Source: Bacteriovorax stolpii (GTDB taxonomy: Bacteria; Bdellovibrionota; Bacteriovoracia; Bacteriovoracales; Bacteriovoracaceae). Taken from it: a stretch of 64,000 bases of DNA. The translations under genes and the position numbers were made by a program. Positions within the stretch are counted from its first letter, which is position 1, and every line of letters starts with the position of its first letter. Location of the stretch: the NCBI GenBank assembly GCA_945883845.1, contig CAMCYI010000003.1, forward strand, positions 122,941 through 186,940. The letters run 5' to 3'. Below the pieces are notes generated by a model. The model saw only the letters and a list, made by a program, of their open reading frames with translations. It did no database searches and was not told where the DNA came from. Shown here piece by piece: positions 1 to 9,400 of the stretch.

Positions 1-2
1 TA

Positions 3-89
3 CTCGAGATTCGCATTCATCAAGGGGGAGCAGAATCACCCGAAGGACCATCCCGGGACTTCATTTTGTACTCCCTTCACGAAGACTAA
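3..89 (+). CDS. 3' end of an unidentified upstream gene
   Basis: The third forward frame is open from the window edge to a TAA at 87-89. It encodes about 28 residues ending in the sequence LYSLHED. Of the three forward frames this one has the most protein-like composition. There is too little to assign a function, and the choice of frame is uncertain. The gene would lie upstream of and codirectional with the Rrf2 regulator. Confidence 0.3.
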   Translation, partial: LEIRIHQGGAESPEGPSRDFILYSLHED

Positions 90-231
90 CTAAGTTGGTC
101 GGAATTTTTTGCCCAGAGACAAAGTGAAACTGAGGACAAAAAACGACCATGTTAAGTCCATGATTCTATTCCCTTTTTCGAGGGGATTACTTGCCCCTAT
201 CAAAAATAATCTTAACCGTTACTTTTATAAG

Positions 232-262
232 TTGACCTGACAAAATAAAAAAGGTCATACTA
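232..262 (+). promoter_or_regulatory. Candidate promoter/operator for the Rrf2-desulfurase operon
   Basis: A TTGACC -35-like hexamer at 232-237 is followed by CATACT at about 257-262. The spacer of 19 bases is long. An inverted repeat TGACCT (233-238) and AGGTCA (252-257), separated by 13 bases, overlaps both elements. It could be an operator, perhaps for autoregulation by the Rrf2 protein. It does not match the classic IscR type 2 motif. The remaining leader (263-378) contains a GGGT/ACCC inverted repeat near 337-355. The rest of 90-231 shows only an AGGGG/CCCCT hairpin near 181-198 and no convincing gene. Confidence 0.35.
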
Positions 263-378
263 TTTAGGAGATAATTAGTCTGGATTGCGGTGAGCGACAT
301 CCGGATTAAGAATCTCTCGGGTAACACGGAAAAGGAACCCGATCAAATCTACCAACTTTTGAATCATGGAGGAAAACA

Positions 379-906
379 ATGAGACTTACTTCTAAAGGCC
401 GTTACGCTGTTCGCGCTATGCTGGATCTGACTTTCCACTCAAATGGAAATCCAGTTCGCTTGCAGGAAATTTCAACTCGTCAATCAATCAGCTTACATTA
501 TCTTGAGCAGCTTTTCAGAAAGCTTCGCACTGGTAAAGTAGTGAAGTCAGTTCGCGGTCCGGGCGGAGGATACGTTCTCGCTCGTTCTATGGATGAAATC
601 ACTGTGAAAGACGTTCTTGACTGTGTTGGTGAGAACATCAACCCAGCTCGTGACATTCTCGGGATCCCATCTTCTGGTATCGAAATCATGAAAGATGAGC
701 AAGGTAACGAGATCAACGCTATTGTTGATACAAAAGAATTTAACCTCACAAAAGGTTATTTCGAGAACCTCGGTACAATTATGCAAGACTACCTTGCTAC
801 AACTTCTCTCGGTGATCTTTCTCGCAAAGGTGCTGGAGCATTCGGCGAAGCAAGTGCAAACAATGCATCTGCCATTCGTTCAAATGTTGGAGAAATGAAC
901 CAATAA
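379..906 (+). CDS. Rrf2 family (IscR-like) transcriptional regulator without cluster cysteines
   Basis: A 175-residue protein with the Rrf2 winged-helix start (MRLTSKGRYAVRAMLDL), the recognition-helix region around residues 32-50 and the wing motif RGPGGGY at 59-65. A GGAGG Shine-Dalgarno at 368-372 supports the ATG. The next gene is a cysteine desulfurase 6 bases downstream, the usual isc/suf arrangement, so a role in Fe-S or cysteine homeostasis is inferred. IscR binds a [2Fe-2S] cluster through three clustered cysteines and a histidine after residue 90. This protein has a single cysteine (C82), none in the 90-110 loop, and a hydrophilic Ala/Asn/Ser tail. It therefore cannot bind the cluster in the canonical way and may work as an apo-regulator. 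Confidence 0.85.
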   Translation: MRLTSKGRYAVRAMLDLTFHSNGNPVRLQEISTRQSISLHYLEQLFRKLRTGKVVKSVRGPGGGYVLARSMDEITVKDVLDCVGENINPARDILGIPSSGIEIMKDEQGNEINAIVDTKEFNLTKGYFENLGTIMQDYLATTSLGDLSRKGAGAFGEASANNASAIRSNVGEMNQ

Positions 907-912
907 GGTTTT

Positions 913-2076
913 GTGTCTTCTGATCGAATCTACTTAGATTACAATGCAACTTCGCCGCTTTCTGAATCAGTTAAAAGCTGGATCAAGAGCGGCGAAGTCA
1001 TTTTTGCCAATCCTTCCAGCCAGCATAGCTCAGGCAAGTCTTCCCGCAAGCTGATCAACGAATCCCGCAAAGAAATTTACGATACATTTCACCTCGACGA
1101 AAAAAAGACGTCCTTGTTCTTTCATTCCGGCGCTACGGAGGCCATGAATACGTACGCACGCTCTTTTGCAGAGTGGACCAGACGGGAAGGAAGAGACCTC
1201 CTTATCGCCCTGAGTTCAGTGGATCATCCTGCAGTGACATCTCTCGCGGATACATTCCTGGGACCGCATGTAACCACACTGGAGCTCGCCAGAGATAAGA
1301 GTCTGCACTACCTCCATAGTGAAAATCTTCAAAAGCTAAAGGGCCTAAAGAAAACGAATCCGGACCTCGTGATTCTTTACCATCACCTCTGGGTTCACAA
1401 CGAAACAGGACTCATTTCCCCTTTGAATGAACTCAATCAATTGAGAGAAATTCCGGATTTATTTATTCATGTTGATGCTGTTCAGGCACCGGGAAAAATC
1501 CCGGACTGGCAGCAGATTAATGACCGGGATATTTTCAGTTTTTCTGCTCACAAGTTTGGTGCATTCAAGGGTGTCGGATTCAGTTTCATGCCACTTGGTA
1601 TGCCTTTCTTCCCGATGCTGGTCGGAGGAGGTCAACAGCAGAATCTTCGCTCGGGAACTGAAAATCCAGTCACAGTACATACCGTCGCCCTCGCCTTGCA
1701 GGACCTGAAAAAGATCAGCGTGAATTCTATGGCCGAGAAAAAAAAATTACTTCTTGAGTTTATGAAAACGGAACTCGGCGATTGTGGAACTGTGATTGAT
1801 GCCCAACCGACAAACAGCAATACAATCTATTTTTATCTAAAAAATCTGAGCTCGGATATTGCCCTTGCGTTGTTTGATCTGAACGGGATCATGATCTCTT
1901 CTGGATCTGCGTGCAGTAGCGGTACTGCCAAAGCGAGTGTCATCCTTGAGCACATGGGACTTTCCTCTGTAGCGCGCAATGGCCTGCGACTTTCTCTTCC
2001 TTTCTGCCTGACGGATCAGGAATTTCTCAACATCCAGCAGAAACTCCGGGTCATTCTCGAAAAAATTAAAAAGTAA
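913..2076 (+). CDS. Cysteine desulfurase (IscS/NifS family)
   Basis: A 387-residue PLP enzyme that would release sulfur from cysteine as a protein persulfide for Fe-S cluster or thio-modification pathways. Visible landmarks are H105 (SSVDHPAV), the HVDAVQ segment with D188, the PLP lysine K214 in SFSAHKFG, the GGGQQ...RSGTEN segment at 238-251, and the catalytic loop SSGSACSSGT with C334. It starts at a GTG 6 bases after the Rrf2 stop codon, so the two genes are probably cotranscribed. The short SSGSACSS loop resembles IscS/NifS more than SufS. No scaffold gene (iscU, sufU) follows in this window. Confidence 0.92.
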   Translation: MSSDRIYLDYNATSPLSESVKSWIKSGEVIFANPSSQHSSGKSSRKLINESRKEIYDTFHLDEKKTSLFFHSGATEAMNTYARSFAEWTRREGRDLLIALSSVDHPAVTSLADTFLGPHVTTLELARDKSLHYLHSENLQKLKGLKKTNPDLVILYHHLWVHNETGLISPLNELNQLREIPDLFIHVDAVQAPGKIPDWQQINDRDIFSFSAHKFGAFKGVGFSFMPLGMPFFPMLVGGGQQQNLRSGTENPVTVHTVALALQDLKKISVNSMAEKKKLLLEFMKTELGDCGTVIDAQPTNSNTIYFYLKNLSSDIALALFDLNGIMISSGSACSSGTAKASVILEHMGLSSVARNGLRLSLPFCLTDQEFLNIQQKLRVILEKIKK

Positions 2077-2133
2077 GTTTTCCACTCAGGTTTGATTTTT
2101 TGTGTTCTCCCTTTTTTTTCACGAGCTTCTCCA

Positions 2134-2139
2134 TATAAT
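2134..2139 (+). promoter_or_regulatory. -10 element TATAAT of a probable leaderless promoter
   Basis: A perfect TATAAT ends 6 bases before the ATG at 2146, and there is no Shine-Dalgarno sequence. Transcription would start at or next to the start codon. The -35 region is T-rich and not distinct. Confidence 0.5.
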
Positions 2140-2145
2140 GTTTAC

Positions 2146-2916
2146 ATGGGAATGTTAGAGAGAATTAAACGCAAGCAGATTGATGGCTTCAAAGACTTCG
2201 TTCAGAATCTTGAAATCACCGCAGGAACAGTAAAACATCAGATCTTTACAACGGGTGTCCTGGAAGATCCTCTCTACATTTCATGGGTCATGAAGAATCT
2301 AAAAACTTACGACGACTTTATCCACCTCGGGAGCGGTGATATCAGCTCCGTGATGGCATCGCAGGACAGAGTCATCAACGTTTTTGCAAAGTGTATCTGG
2401 GGTGAGGGCGAGGAAAAAGTCACGGCCATGGAAAGCATCATTCCGAAATACATGTCTCAACTCAGAGACGAACTCTCTTACCTACAAAGTGTGACTCCAG
2501 CTGAAAAAGAAGGAGCAAAATACTTCATGGTCAAGGCAACCCGTAAGCTCATGGGTGAAGATCTGATCATTGGTTTCCGCTGGGACCTTCCTCCGATGGA
2601 TGTCTATTATCCCCGCACATTCAAACCTGGCCTTGCTGAAATGTTTTATGAGTCTGGTACGGTGGCCGCTAACGGGATGATTGAAGGCGGAAGACGAATG
2701 GGCCAGTGGCAACACTACTATGAAACCGGTCAAATTCTTGCATACGGTGATTACTACGATGGATTGAAAGTCGGTGAGTGGACCTTCAATTATTCCAGCG
2801 GAAAAGTAAAAGCTCAGGGCAAGTACGTCTCAGACGAAAAGCACGGACACTGGAAAGAGTGGGATCGGAACGGTGAAATGCAGGATGTGGTTTACAATCA
2901 GGGTGTAAAAAGCTGA
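2146..2916 (+). CDS. MORN-repeat protein (YwqK-type C-terminus)
   Basis: A cytoplasmic protein of about 256 residues. A helical N-terminal domain of roughly 165 residues has no recognised family. It is followed by three MORN-variant repeats, with the pattern YY..G.....Y..G...G.W, over the last 90 residues, as in YwqK-type proteins. Repeats of this kind are usually protein- or membrane-interaction surfaces, and no enzymatic role is implied. The frame is open back to a TTG at 2092, but the ATG at 2146 (or the one at 2152) is preferred because of the TATAAT just upstream. The gene converges on the next gene with a one-base gap. Confidence 0.7.
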   Translation: MGMLERIKRKQIDGFKDFVQNLEITAGTVKHQIFTTGVLEDPLYISWVMKNLKTYDDFIHLGSGDISSVMASQDRVINVFAKCIWGEGEEKVTAMESIIPKYMSQLRDELSYLQSVTPAEKEGAKYFMVKATRKLMGEDLIIGFRWDLPPMDVYYPRTFKPGLAEMFYESGTVAANGMIEGGRRMGQWQHYYETGQILAYGDYYDGLKVGEWTFNYSSGKVKAQGKYVSDEKHGHWKEWDRNGEMQDVVYNQGVKS

Positions 2917-2917
2917 T

Positions 2918-3550
2918 TTATTCTTCTTCGAACTGAACGTCGCCTGAAATTCTCACACCATCAATTGATCTTTCTGTGCTCTCTTCGATAAAATCAAATT
3001 CAATACACTCGCATCCTTCAAAAGTTTCATTGAAAGCAATCGTGATCGTTTTCGGACAAATATCCTGAAGCGAAGTCAGGTAGTAGTGAGCGCCGAAAAG
3101 ATCCACGGCCTGCTGATCGAAACTGATAGCGCGGAAGTCGGTCTCTTCAATCAGGGGATTATGAGATGTGTTTTTGACAATGATGGCACCCTGAATCCGC
3201 TCTTTCGGAAGATCCTTCGTCATACCCCAGGTCGCAAGAGGGAAATAATCGAGGTGGAAAGTCGAGTTTCCATAGGCCAGTCGGCGGGGAACCAGGAGTC
3301 GGGACATAAACTTCCGCGTCGTCTCGTCTTTGGCCTTTCTCGCCAGTTTTTCTGCCAGAAGAGAGTCCTCAATCCGGATGATGTAGTGGCCAGGATTCTT
3401 CGTCGAACGGAACAAAATATACTGAAATGCGATGCTGAACAGAGTGAACAGCTTCTGTTGGTCCAAGTGAACGTGCTTGGCGGGATTTTCCACCAGCGCC
3501 TTTACTGCTTCGTACAGGTCCGTTTTTTCGAGATCTTTCTTCAAACTCAT
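2918..3550 (-). CDS. Conserved-looking cytoplasmic protein of unknown function
   Basis: A 210-residue protein starting at the ATG at 3550 (MSLKKDLEKTDLYEAVKAL). The open frame runs on to 3862, but that extension lies inside the EF-G gene on the other strand and has poor composition. There is no signal peptide or membrane segment. The N-terminus is lysine- and leucine-rich and probably helical, and the C-terminus is acidic (ends VQFEEE). No motif is recognised. It is divergent from EF-G and convergent with the MORN gene. Confidence 0.6.
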   Translation of the reverse strand: MSLKKDLEKTDLYEAVKALVENPAKHVHLDQQKLFTLFSIAFQYILFRSTKNPGHYIIRIEDSLLAEKLARKAKDETTRKFMSRLLVPRRLAYGNSTFHLDYFPLATWGMTKDLPKERIQGAIIVKNTSHNPLIEETDFRAISFDQQAVDLFGAHYYLTSLQDICPKTITIAFNETFEGCECIEFDFIEESTERSIDGVRISGDVQFEEE

Positions 3551-3703
3551 CCGGAAAATTTCGACTAAAAATCTGATTTTGGCAACTAGCAAAAAAGGCT
3601 TCTTTCGAGGGGAAAGAAATTGACGGAGCCGACGCTCTCCAATATGATGCAGTCTAAAAAATTCAGTTCGTTTATAGACACCTTCAACCGTTTTGGAGCT
3701 CAA

Positions 3704-5872
3704 ATGATTGACAAGAACTTGCCAAAAACCAGGAACATTGGGATTTCGGCGCACATCGATTCCGGTAAAACAACACTCTCTGAGCGTATTCTGTTCTACT
3801 GCGACAAAATTCACAAAATTGAAGAAGTAAAAGGCGGCGGGGCCGGAGCTTCCATGGATCACATGGAACTCGAGAAAGAAAAAGGGATCACGATCACTTC
3901 AGCAGCTACAACTGTTGAATGGCATGGCGTAGATGCTAAAGGCATCACGTTCGCTGAAGGCGACCAGAAAGAAATCAAGATCAACCTGATCGATACTCCG
4001 GGACACGTGGACTTTACCGTTGAAGTTGAGCGATCTCTGCGCGTTCTCGATGGAGCGATCCTCGTTATCTGCTCAGTTGCTGGTGTTCAATCTCAGTCAA
4101 TCACAGTCGATAGACAGATGAAGCGTTACCGCGTTCCACGTATGGCCTTCCTTAACAAGATGGACCGAATGGGTGCGAACCCTTATAACGGAGTAAAAGC
4201 TCTCCGTGAAAAACTTAACCACAATGCTGTCCTCATGCAATTGCCTATCGGCGCTGAAGAGAACTTCAAAGGCTGTATCGATCTTATCGTGATGAAGGCT
4301 TATTTCTTCGACGGCGATAACGGTGAAACGGTTCGTGAAGAAGCAATTCCAGCGGAACTCATGGATCAGTCAGTGAAGGCCCGTGAAGAAATGCTCGATG
4401 TGATTTCAGCTTTCGACGATGCGATGATGGAAGACATTATCGAAGGTCGCGAAGTATCTGAGGAAGCTATTCACCGCGCGATTCACACTGGTGTAAACTC
4501 ACTCAAGTTCACTCCTGTGTTCCTCGGTTCTGCGTTTAAGAACAAGGGTGTTCAGCTCCTTCTTAATGCTGTTGCCCGCTACCTCCCTTCTCCGGTAACT
4601 TCTGAGAAGCCGAAAGCGATCGATTCAAGAACAAATACAAAAATTGACCTTCAGCCAGATCAGGATTTGCCACTCGTTTGTATGGCATTCAAAATCACTG
4701 ATGAGCAATTCGGACAGCTCACTTATACGCGTATCTATCAGGGTAAACTCACAAAGGGTGACACTCTTCTCAATACACGTACGAAGAAACGCGTTCGTAT
4801 CGGCCGTATCGTTCGTATGAACTCGAATGACCGTGCCAACATTGACTGGGCAGGAGCAGGGGACATCATCGCGATGATCGGTGTTGACTGTGCTTCCGGG
4901 GATACGTTCGTAGCTGAAGAAGGAAACGTCGAATTCCTTTCTTGTGAAGGAATGCACGTGCCGATTCCGGTTATCGAGCTCTCCATCAAAGCGAAAGATA
5001 AAGAAATGCAAGCGCGTATGTCTAAAGGACTACAGCGATTCATCAAAGAAGATCCTACATTCCACCTTTTCACAGACGAAGAGTCTGGTGAAACACGTAT
5101 CGCTGGAATGGGAGAGCTCCACCTTGAGATTTATGTTGAGCGTTTGAAGCGTGAATATAAAGCTGAAGTTGAAGTTGGTGCTCCTCAGGTTAACTACCGC
5201 GAAACAATCCGCGGTGAAGCTCGCCTCGAGTACACACACAAGAAGCAAACGGGTGGTTCTGGTCAATTTGCAAAAGTTGCCGGGAAAATGCGTCAGCTCG
5301 CTCCGGATCGTAAAGAGCGCGAAGATCAGGTCTTCCGTTTTGTTAACGAAATTAAGGGTGGTGTGATTCCAAACGAATTCATCCCTTCATGTGAAAAAGG
5401 CTTCAACGACGTTATGAACAAGGGACCTCTCGCAGCGTTCCCTGTGATCGACATCGAAGTATTCCTTCAAGACGGTCAGTACCATGACGTGGATTCATCG
5501 GATCTCGCGTTCCGTATTGCTGCCCGTATGGCACTGAGAGATGCGATCAAAAACGCAAATCCAGTTCTCCTTGAGCCAATCATGAAAGTAGAAGTTGAAA
5601 CTCCACAAGACTATCAAGGTTTTGTTATCGGAGATCTTTCTTCTCGTCGTGGTGTGATTCTTGGTTCTGAATCTACAGACACAGGGGACGCGGTAATCAA
5701 CGCTCACGTTCCTCTTTCTGAGATGTTCGGATACGCTACGGTTCTTCGTTCAGGTACAGCTGGTAAAGCTGGTTACTCGATGGAGTTCGCGAAGTATGAG
5801 CAGTGTCCGTCACATGTTCAGGAAAAAGTTATCGTTGCTCGTAAGGAAAAACTTGCTGAGAGAGCGGACTAG
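3704..5872 (+). CDS. fusA: Elongation factor G, spdEFG1/mitochondrial-EFG1-like
   Basis: A 722-residue translational GTPase that moves tRNA-mRNA through the ribosome. G1 is AHIDSGKT (16-23), G3 is DTPGH (97-101) and G4 is NKMD (151-154). The remaining EF-G domains follow in order. The start at 3704 has a GGAG Shine-Dalgarno at 3695-3698. The longer frame from a TTG at 3620 would add 28 residues that do not resemble EF-G. The segment [18 protein letters not shown] resembles mitochondrial EFG1 and the spdEFG1 subfamily of spirochaetes, planctomycetes and delta-type bacteria, which is specialised for translocation. About 15 extra residues (75-91, [13 protein letters not shown]) sit between the effector region and G3, where most EF-Gs are short. 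Confidence 0.93.
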   Translation: MIDKNLPKTRNIGISAHIDSGKTTLSERILFYCDKIHKIEEVKGGGAGASMDHMELEKEKGITITSAATTVEWHGVDAKGITFAEGDQKEIKINLIDTPGHVDFTVEVERSLRVLDGAILVICSVAGVQSQSITVDRQMKRYRVPRMAFLNKMDRMGANPYNGVKALREKLNHNAVLMQLPIGAEENFKGCIDLIVMKAYFFDGDNGETVREEAIPAELMDQSVKAREEMLDVISAFDDAMMEDIIEGREVSEEAIHRAIHTGVNSLKFTPVFLGSAFKNKGVQLLLNAVARYLPSPVTSEKPKAIDSRTNTKIDLQPDQDLPLVCMAFKITDEQFGQLTYTRIYQGKLTKGDTLLNTRTKKRVRIGRIVRMNSNDRANIDWAGAGDIIAMIGVDCASGDTFVAEEGNVEFLSCEGMHVPIPVIELSIKAKDKEMQARMSKGLQRFIKEDPTFHLFTDEESGETRIAGMGELHLEIYVERLKREYKAEVEVGAPQVNYRETIRGEARLEYTHKKQTGGSGQFAKVAGKMRQLAPDRKEREDQVFRFVNEIKGGVIPNEFIPSCEKGFNDVMNKGPLAAFPVIDIEVFLQDGQYHDVDSSDLAFRIAARMALRDAIKNANPVLLEPIMKVEVETPQDYQGFVIGDLSSRRGVILGSESTDTGDAVINAHVPLSEMFGYATVLRSGTAGKAGYSMEFAKYEQCPSHVQEKVIVARKEKLAERAD

Positions 5873-5898
5873 TAAAAAAGAAATTTATTTTCAAGAGA

Positions 5899-5927
5899 AG
5901 GCCTGGGGAAACCCGGGCCTTTTTTTT
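5899..5927 (+). terminator. Rho-independent terminator after EF-G
   Basis: Arms 5899-5907 (AGGCCTGGG) and 5912-5920 (CCCGGGCCT) pair with one G-U wobble around a GAAA loop. They are followed by a run of eight T. The terminator lies between convergent genes. Confidence 0.88.
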
Positions 5928-5936
5928 GACTAGTAC

Positions 5937-6305
5937 TTAAAGACAAAAATCTTCTATCATCTCTGCGAGTTCAGAATTCTTAGACATGATGGCGTAGACC
6001 TCTGAGAGACGGCCTTGCAGATTTTCTTGAATGAATGGATTGCGTGCAAGGATGATAGCAGGCAAGTCAGCGCAGAAATCTTCTTTACCTTCGGTGGCCT
6101 CAGGACAACTCTTCTTCACGGCCTCAATGGTGAGTTTTTCTTGCTGGATGATTACACTCGCGACACTGTATTTCACTTCTCTCTCGTAGCCTTTAGAGAT
6201 AAGGCGTCCTTGTCCGAGTGCGATTTTCGAAGCACTCATGCAAACAAAGCTGGCACTGGCACTGAATGAGAGGGCGAGCACGAAGGTGGCGAAAAGAGCT
6301 TTCAT
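5937..6305 (-). CDS. Small secreted protein with four cysteines
   Basis: A 122-residue protein with a signal peptide (about residues 1-18, ending SASASF). The mature part is about 100 residues, probably helical, with cysteines near positions 22, 67, 77 and 121 that could form two disulfides in the periplasm. A GGAG Shine-Dalgarno lies 5 bases before the ATG. No family is recognised. It is monocistronic and converges on EF-G across the terminator. Confidence 0.65.
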   Translation of the reverse strand: MKALFATFVLALSFSASASFVCMSASKIALGQGRLISKGYEREVKYSVASVIIQQEKLTIEAVKKSCPEATEGKEDFCADLPAIILARNPFIQENLQGRLSEVYAIMSKNSELAEMIEDFCL

Positions 6306-6457
6306 AAGATCTCCAGGGGAAGTTTCGTAAAACTATCCCATTGAGTGGATTTATATTCAAGACCTGTGTATTAAGTCAGTCTTTAGACGGATCAACTTTT
6401 TATATAGTTGTGCAACTGGCGCCAACTGAATCTTCTTCTTAAAGTGACAGATTAATT

Positions 6458-9400
6458 TTAAGAGACTCTCTCTGGAAAAAGCTCCCTTATTTTCTTCGAA
6501 ACATCATCTCTGACTAACGGCTTAGTTAAAAGACCATCAGTTTGAAATTTAATGATCTGTAGTTCTTCCTCGCTCATCTGGACCCCACCTGTTAAAAATA
6601 CAAACTTGGGTTGAATGATCTTCTTATTCTGGCGAATCATACGAAAGAAATCAAAACCATCGTGCACGGGCATCTTGATGTCAGAAAAAACAATATCAAT
6701 TTTTCCTTGAGCAACAATATCGTATCCTGCTTTGGCACTCTCTGCGACCACCACATTACTGCAAATTTTAGAGAGCATAAACTGGAAAATGTCTCGTAAG
6801 TCCTCTTCATCATCAACAATTAAAACATTGCAGTGAGTTTTTTCTTGAATAGCTGCCCTCGAACCGTTTTGCGCATCCACTAACATTACTGATTGGCCAA
6901 ACGTAACGGGGAAAAAGATTGTAAAGGTAGAACCGGCCCCGATTTTCGAATTCAGTTCTAGTTTCCCTTCATGCTCTTTAATAATGGTACTTACGAGGGA
7001 TAAACCAATGCCTGTCCCGTTATTTATTTCTTTCGTCGTGAAAAAAGGTTCAAAAATCTTCTCTTTTATTTCATCCGGAATACCACATCCATTATCCGTT
7101 ATGCCCAATTTAATATGGCCCTCTTCATATGAAACACTGACATCAATCTTTCTATTTGGCACTCCTACTGTTGCATCTTTTGCATTCGAAATGAGATTAA
7201 CGAGCACTTGCTGAACTCGCCCCCTGTCCCCATGGATAAAGGAAGCTTTAGTATTACCAGTCAAAGTGAGTGCTACTTCGTCTTTGAGGTAAAGATCTTT
7301 AAAAATATTTACGGTTTCAAAAACTAGCTCAAAGGGATCAAAATCAGAAAGGGCTTCATCAGATCTAGCAAAAGTTCGTAAAGTTTTAACAATGTTGCCA
7401 ATACGACTGACAGCACGTTCCATCTTATTTAAGCGTTCAACTACTTCTGCTGACACATTTTCAGATCCCTTTAAAATATCTCCTACTATTGAGATCTGCC
7501 CGGAGATGATGGCAAGAGGGTTATTGATTTCATGTCCAATCCCTGCTGATAACCGGCCAACGGCCGCAAGTTTTGAATTATGAAAAGATCGCATCTTTTC
7601 TTCTTCTAGATTTTTCTGAAGCTCTACTTCCTTGGTTCTGTCCCAATTAACTCCATACATCATAGCAGGAGAGCCATTTTTATTTCTGATGACCTGGCCT
7701 TTACCACCAATATATCTTTTCCCAGTATCCTTATAATTAATTGCAAACGTATGATTAAATTCTTTTTCACCTTTTAGAGCGAGATCCAGTTCCTTCACCG
7801 CTTCAGCTTTAGCCTCAGGGGTCAATGAACTTTCCCATGCTTGATAGTGGCCATTAAATTCTTCAGGAGAAATCCCGAATAAATTGTACATCGACTTGTC
7901 CCATACGAGATCCTGAGTGACGGGATTGAATTTCCAAACTCCAAATCCTACAGTATCCAAAATTAAACGATTTTCTTCTTTGGCGACAACAAGCGCGGTA
8001 ATATTGGTATGTGTACCTATAACTCTGCTTGCTTCTCCTTTTTTATTTCGCTCAACAACTTTTGCTTTGTTCAGTATCCACAAATAGTCGCCCGCTTTGT
8101 TTCTAAATCGGTATTCGTGTTTGAGTGTGTCGCCATTTTCAGGCGTTTGGGTTACTTTATTGATTGCTGCAAAAACCCATTCAACATCATCGGGGTGTAA
8201 TCTGTCCGACCATTCACTTGCTAAGGAGGCAAGCTCGCCCACCTTGTAGCCCAACATTTCTATCCATGCCTTAGAATATACCGTTTTGCCATCCGCAGGA
8301 GTCCAATCCCAAATCCCATCACCCGAAGCGTCCAAAGCATAATTCAAATGTTTTAGTATTCTTTCTTTTTCCCGTTCAAGTATTTTTTTCTCGGTGATAT
8401 CTTGCACCACTCCCATTAAGCCAATGATATTCTTTTTTTCATCAAATACGGCCTCTCCACGCACCAACATCCATCCGTGATTTCCATCTTTGCGAATGGT
8501 TGTAAGTTCTAATTCATAAGGAATGCCTTGATCTCTGGTAAGGCTCAACGAGGCGGATAATTGTTCCCAACTTTCTGGAGTGAATAACTTAAAGTGTTCT
8601 GTATAAGGCGGGACAGGCAGTGTAGGGTCAAAGCCATACATTTTGTAAAGTTCCTCTGTCCAGATCACCTCATTGGTTTTTAAATCAAGCTCCCAGCTTC
8701 CTACTTTTGCCACGCCCTGAGCAGTGATAAGTCTGGCTTCACTTTCTTCTGCTCTTTGTTTGGCCCTGACTAATTCTGCTTCGGCATTTTTGCGTTCAGT
8801 AATTTCCAGTACGGCACCTATCAGACCGATCACTTCGCCGGTTTCGGATTTGAGCGGAAAATAGTTGCCGATCCAATCGCGCTGATGGTCAGAGTCTCTG
8901 CGTGTCTTGCCATGAATCTCGACATTCAGCACAGGCTCGCCGCGCTCAAAGATCGGGCGAAAAGTTTCTTTCAAGAACCCGGCGAGGTCGGGCGCGATCT
9001 CGTCGATAGATTTGCCAAAGTGATGTGCTATGGAAAAGCCGTTGATCTCCGCCATGCGCTCGTTGATGCGCTGGAAACGATACTCACGATCTAAGATTAA
9101 TAGCCCAATGGGCGTGTAGTTGTAGATTTGTTCGATCTCGCGCAATTGCGTGCGCACTTCCGCCTTGCTCTGGTGCAGCGCCTCCTCGGCTTGTTTTCTC
9201 TCGGTGATATTTGTAAATGTAGTGAGGACGTGTCGCCCTGCTGCCTGATTATGGATAGGGTCGCCTTTGCTCTCATAGGGAGTGGTATTTATGCGAAACC
9301 AGTTCTGAACACCGGATGGAAGTTGAATGCCCATCACGACGCCCATTACTTTTTCCCCGGTGCGAAGGGCAACCATGGCCAGACCTTCCAATCCAGGAAA

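Noticed and set aside
3620..3703. N-terminal extension of EF-G from a TTG codon
   Set aside because: The extra 28 residues are not EF-G-like, and the ATG at 3704 has a GGAG Shine-Dalgarno at good distance.
3551..3862. Upstream extension of the minus-strand gene at 2918-3550
   Set aside because: It overlaps the EF-G start region on the other strand, and its composition (many Phe, Arg, Cys) differs from the rest of the protein.
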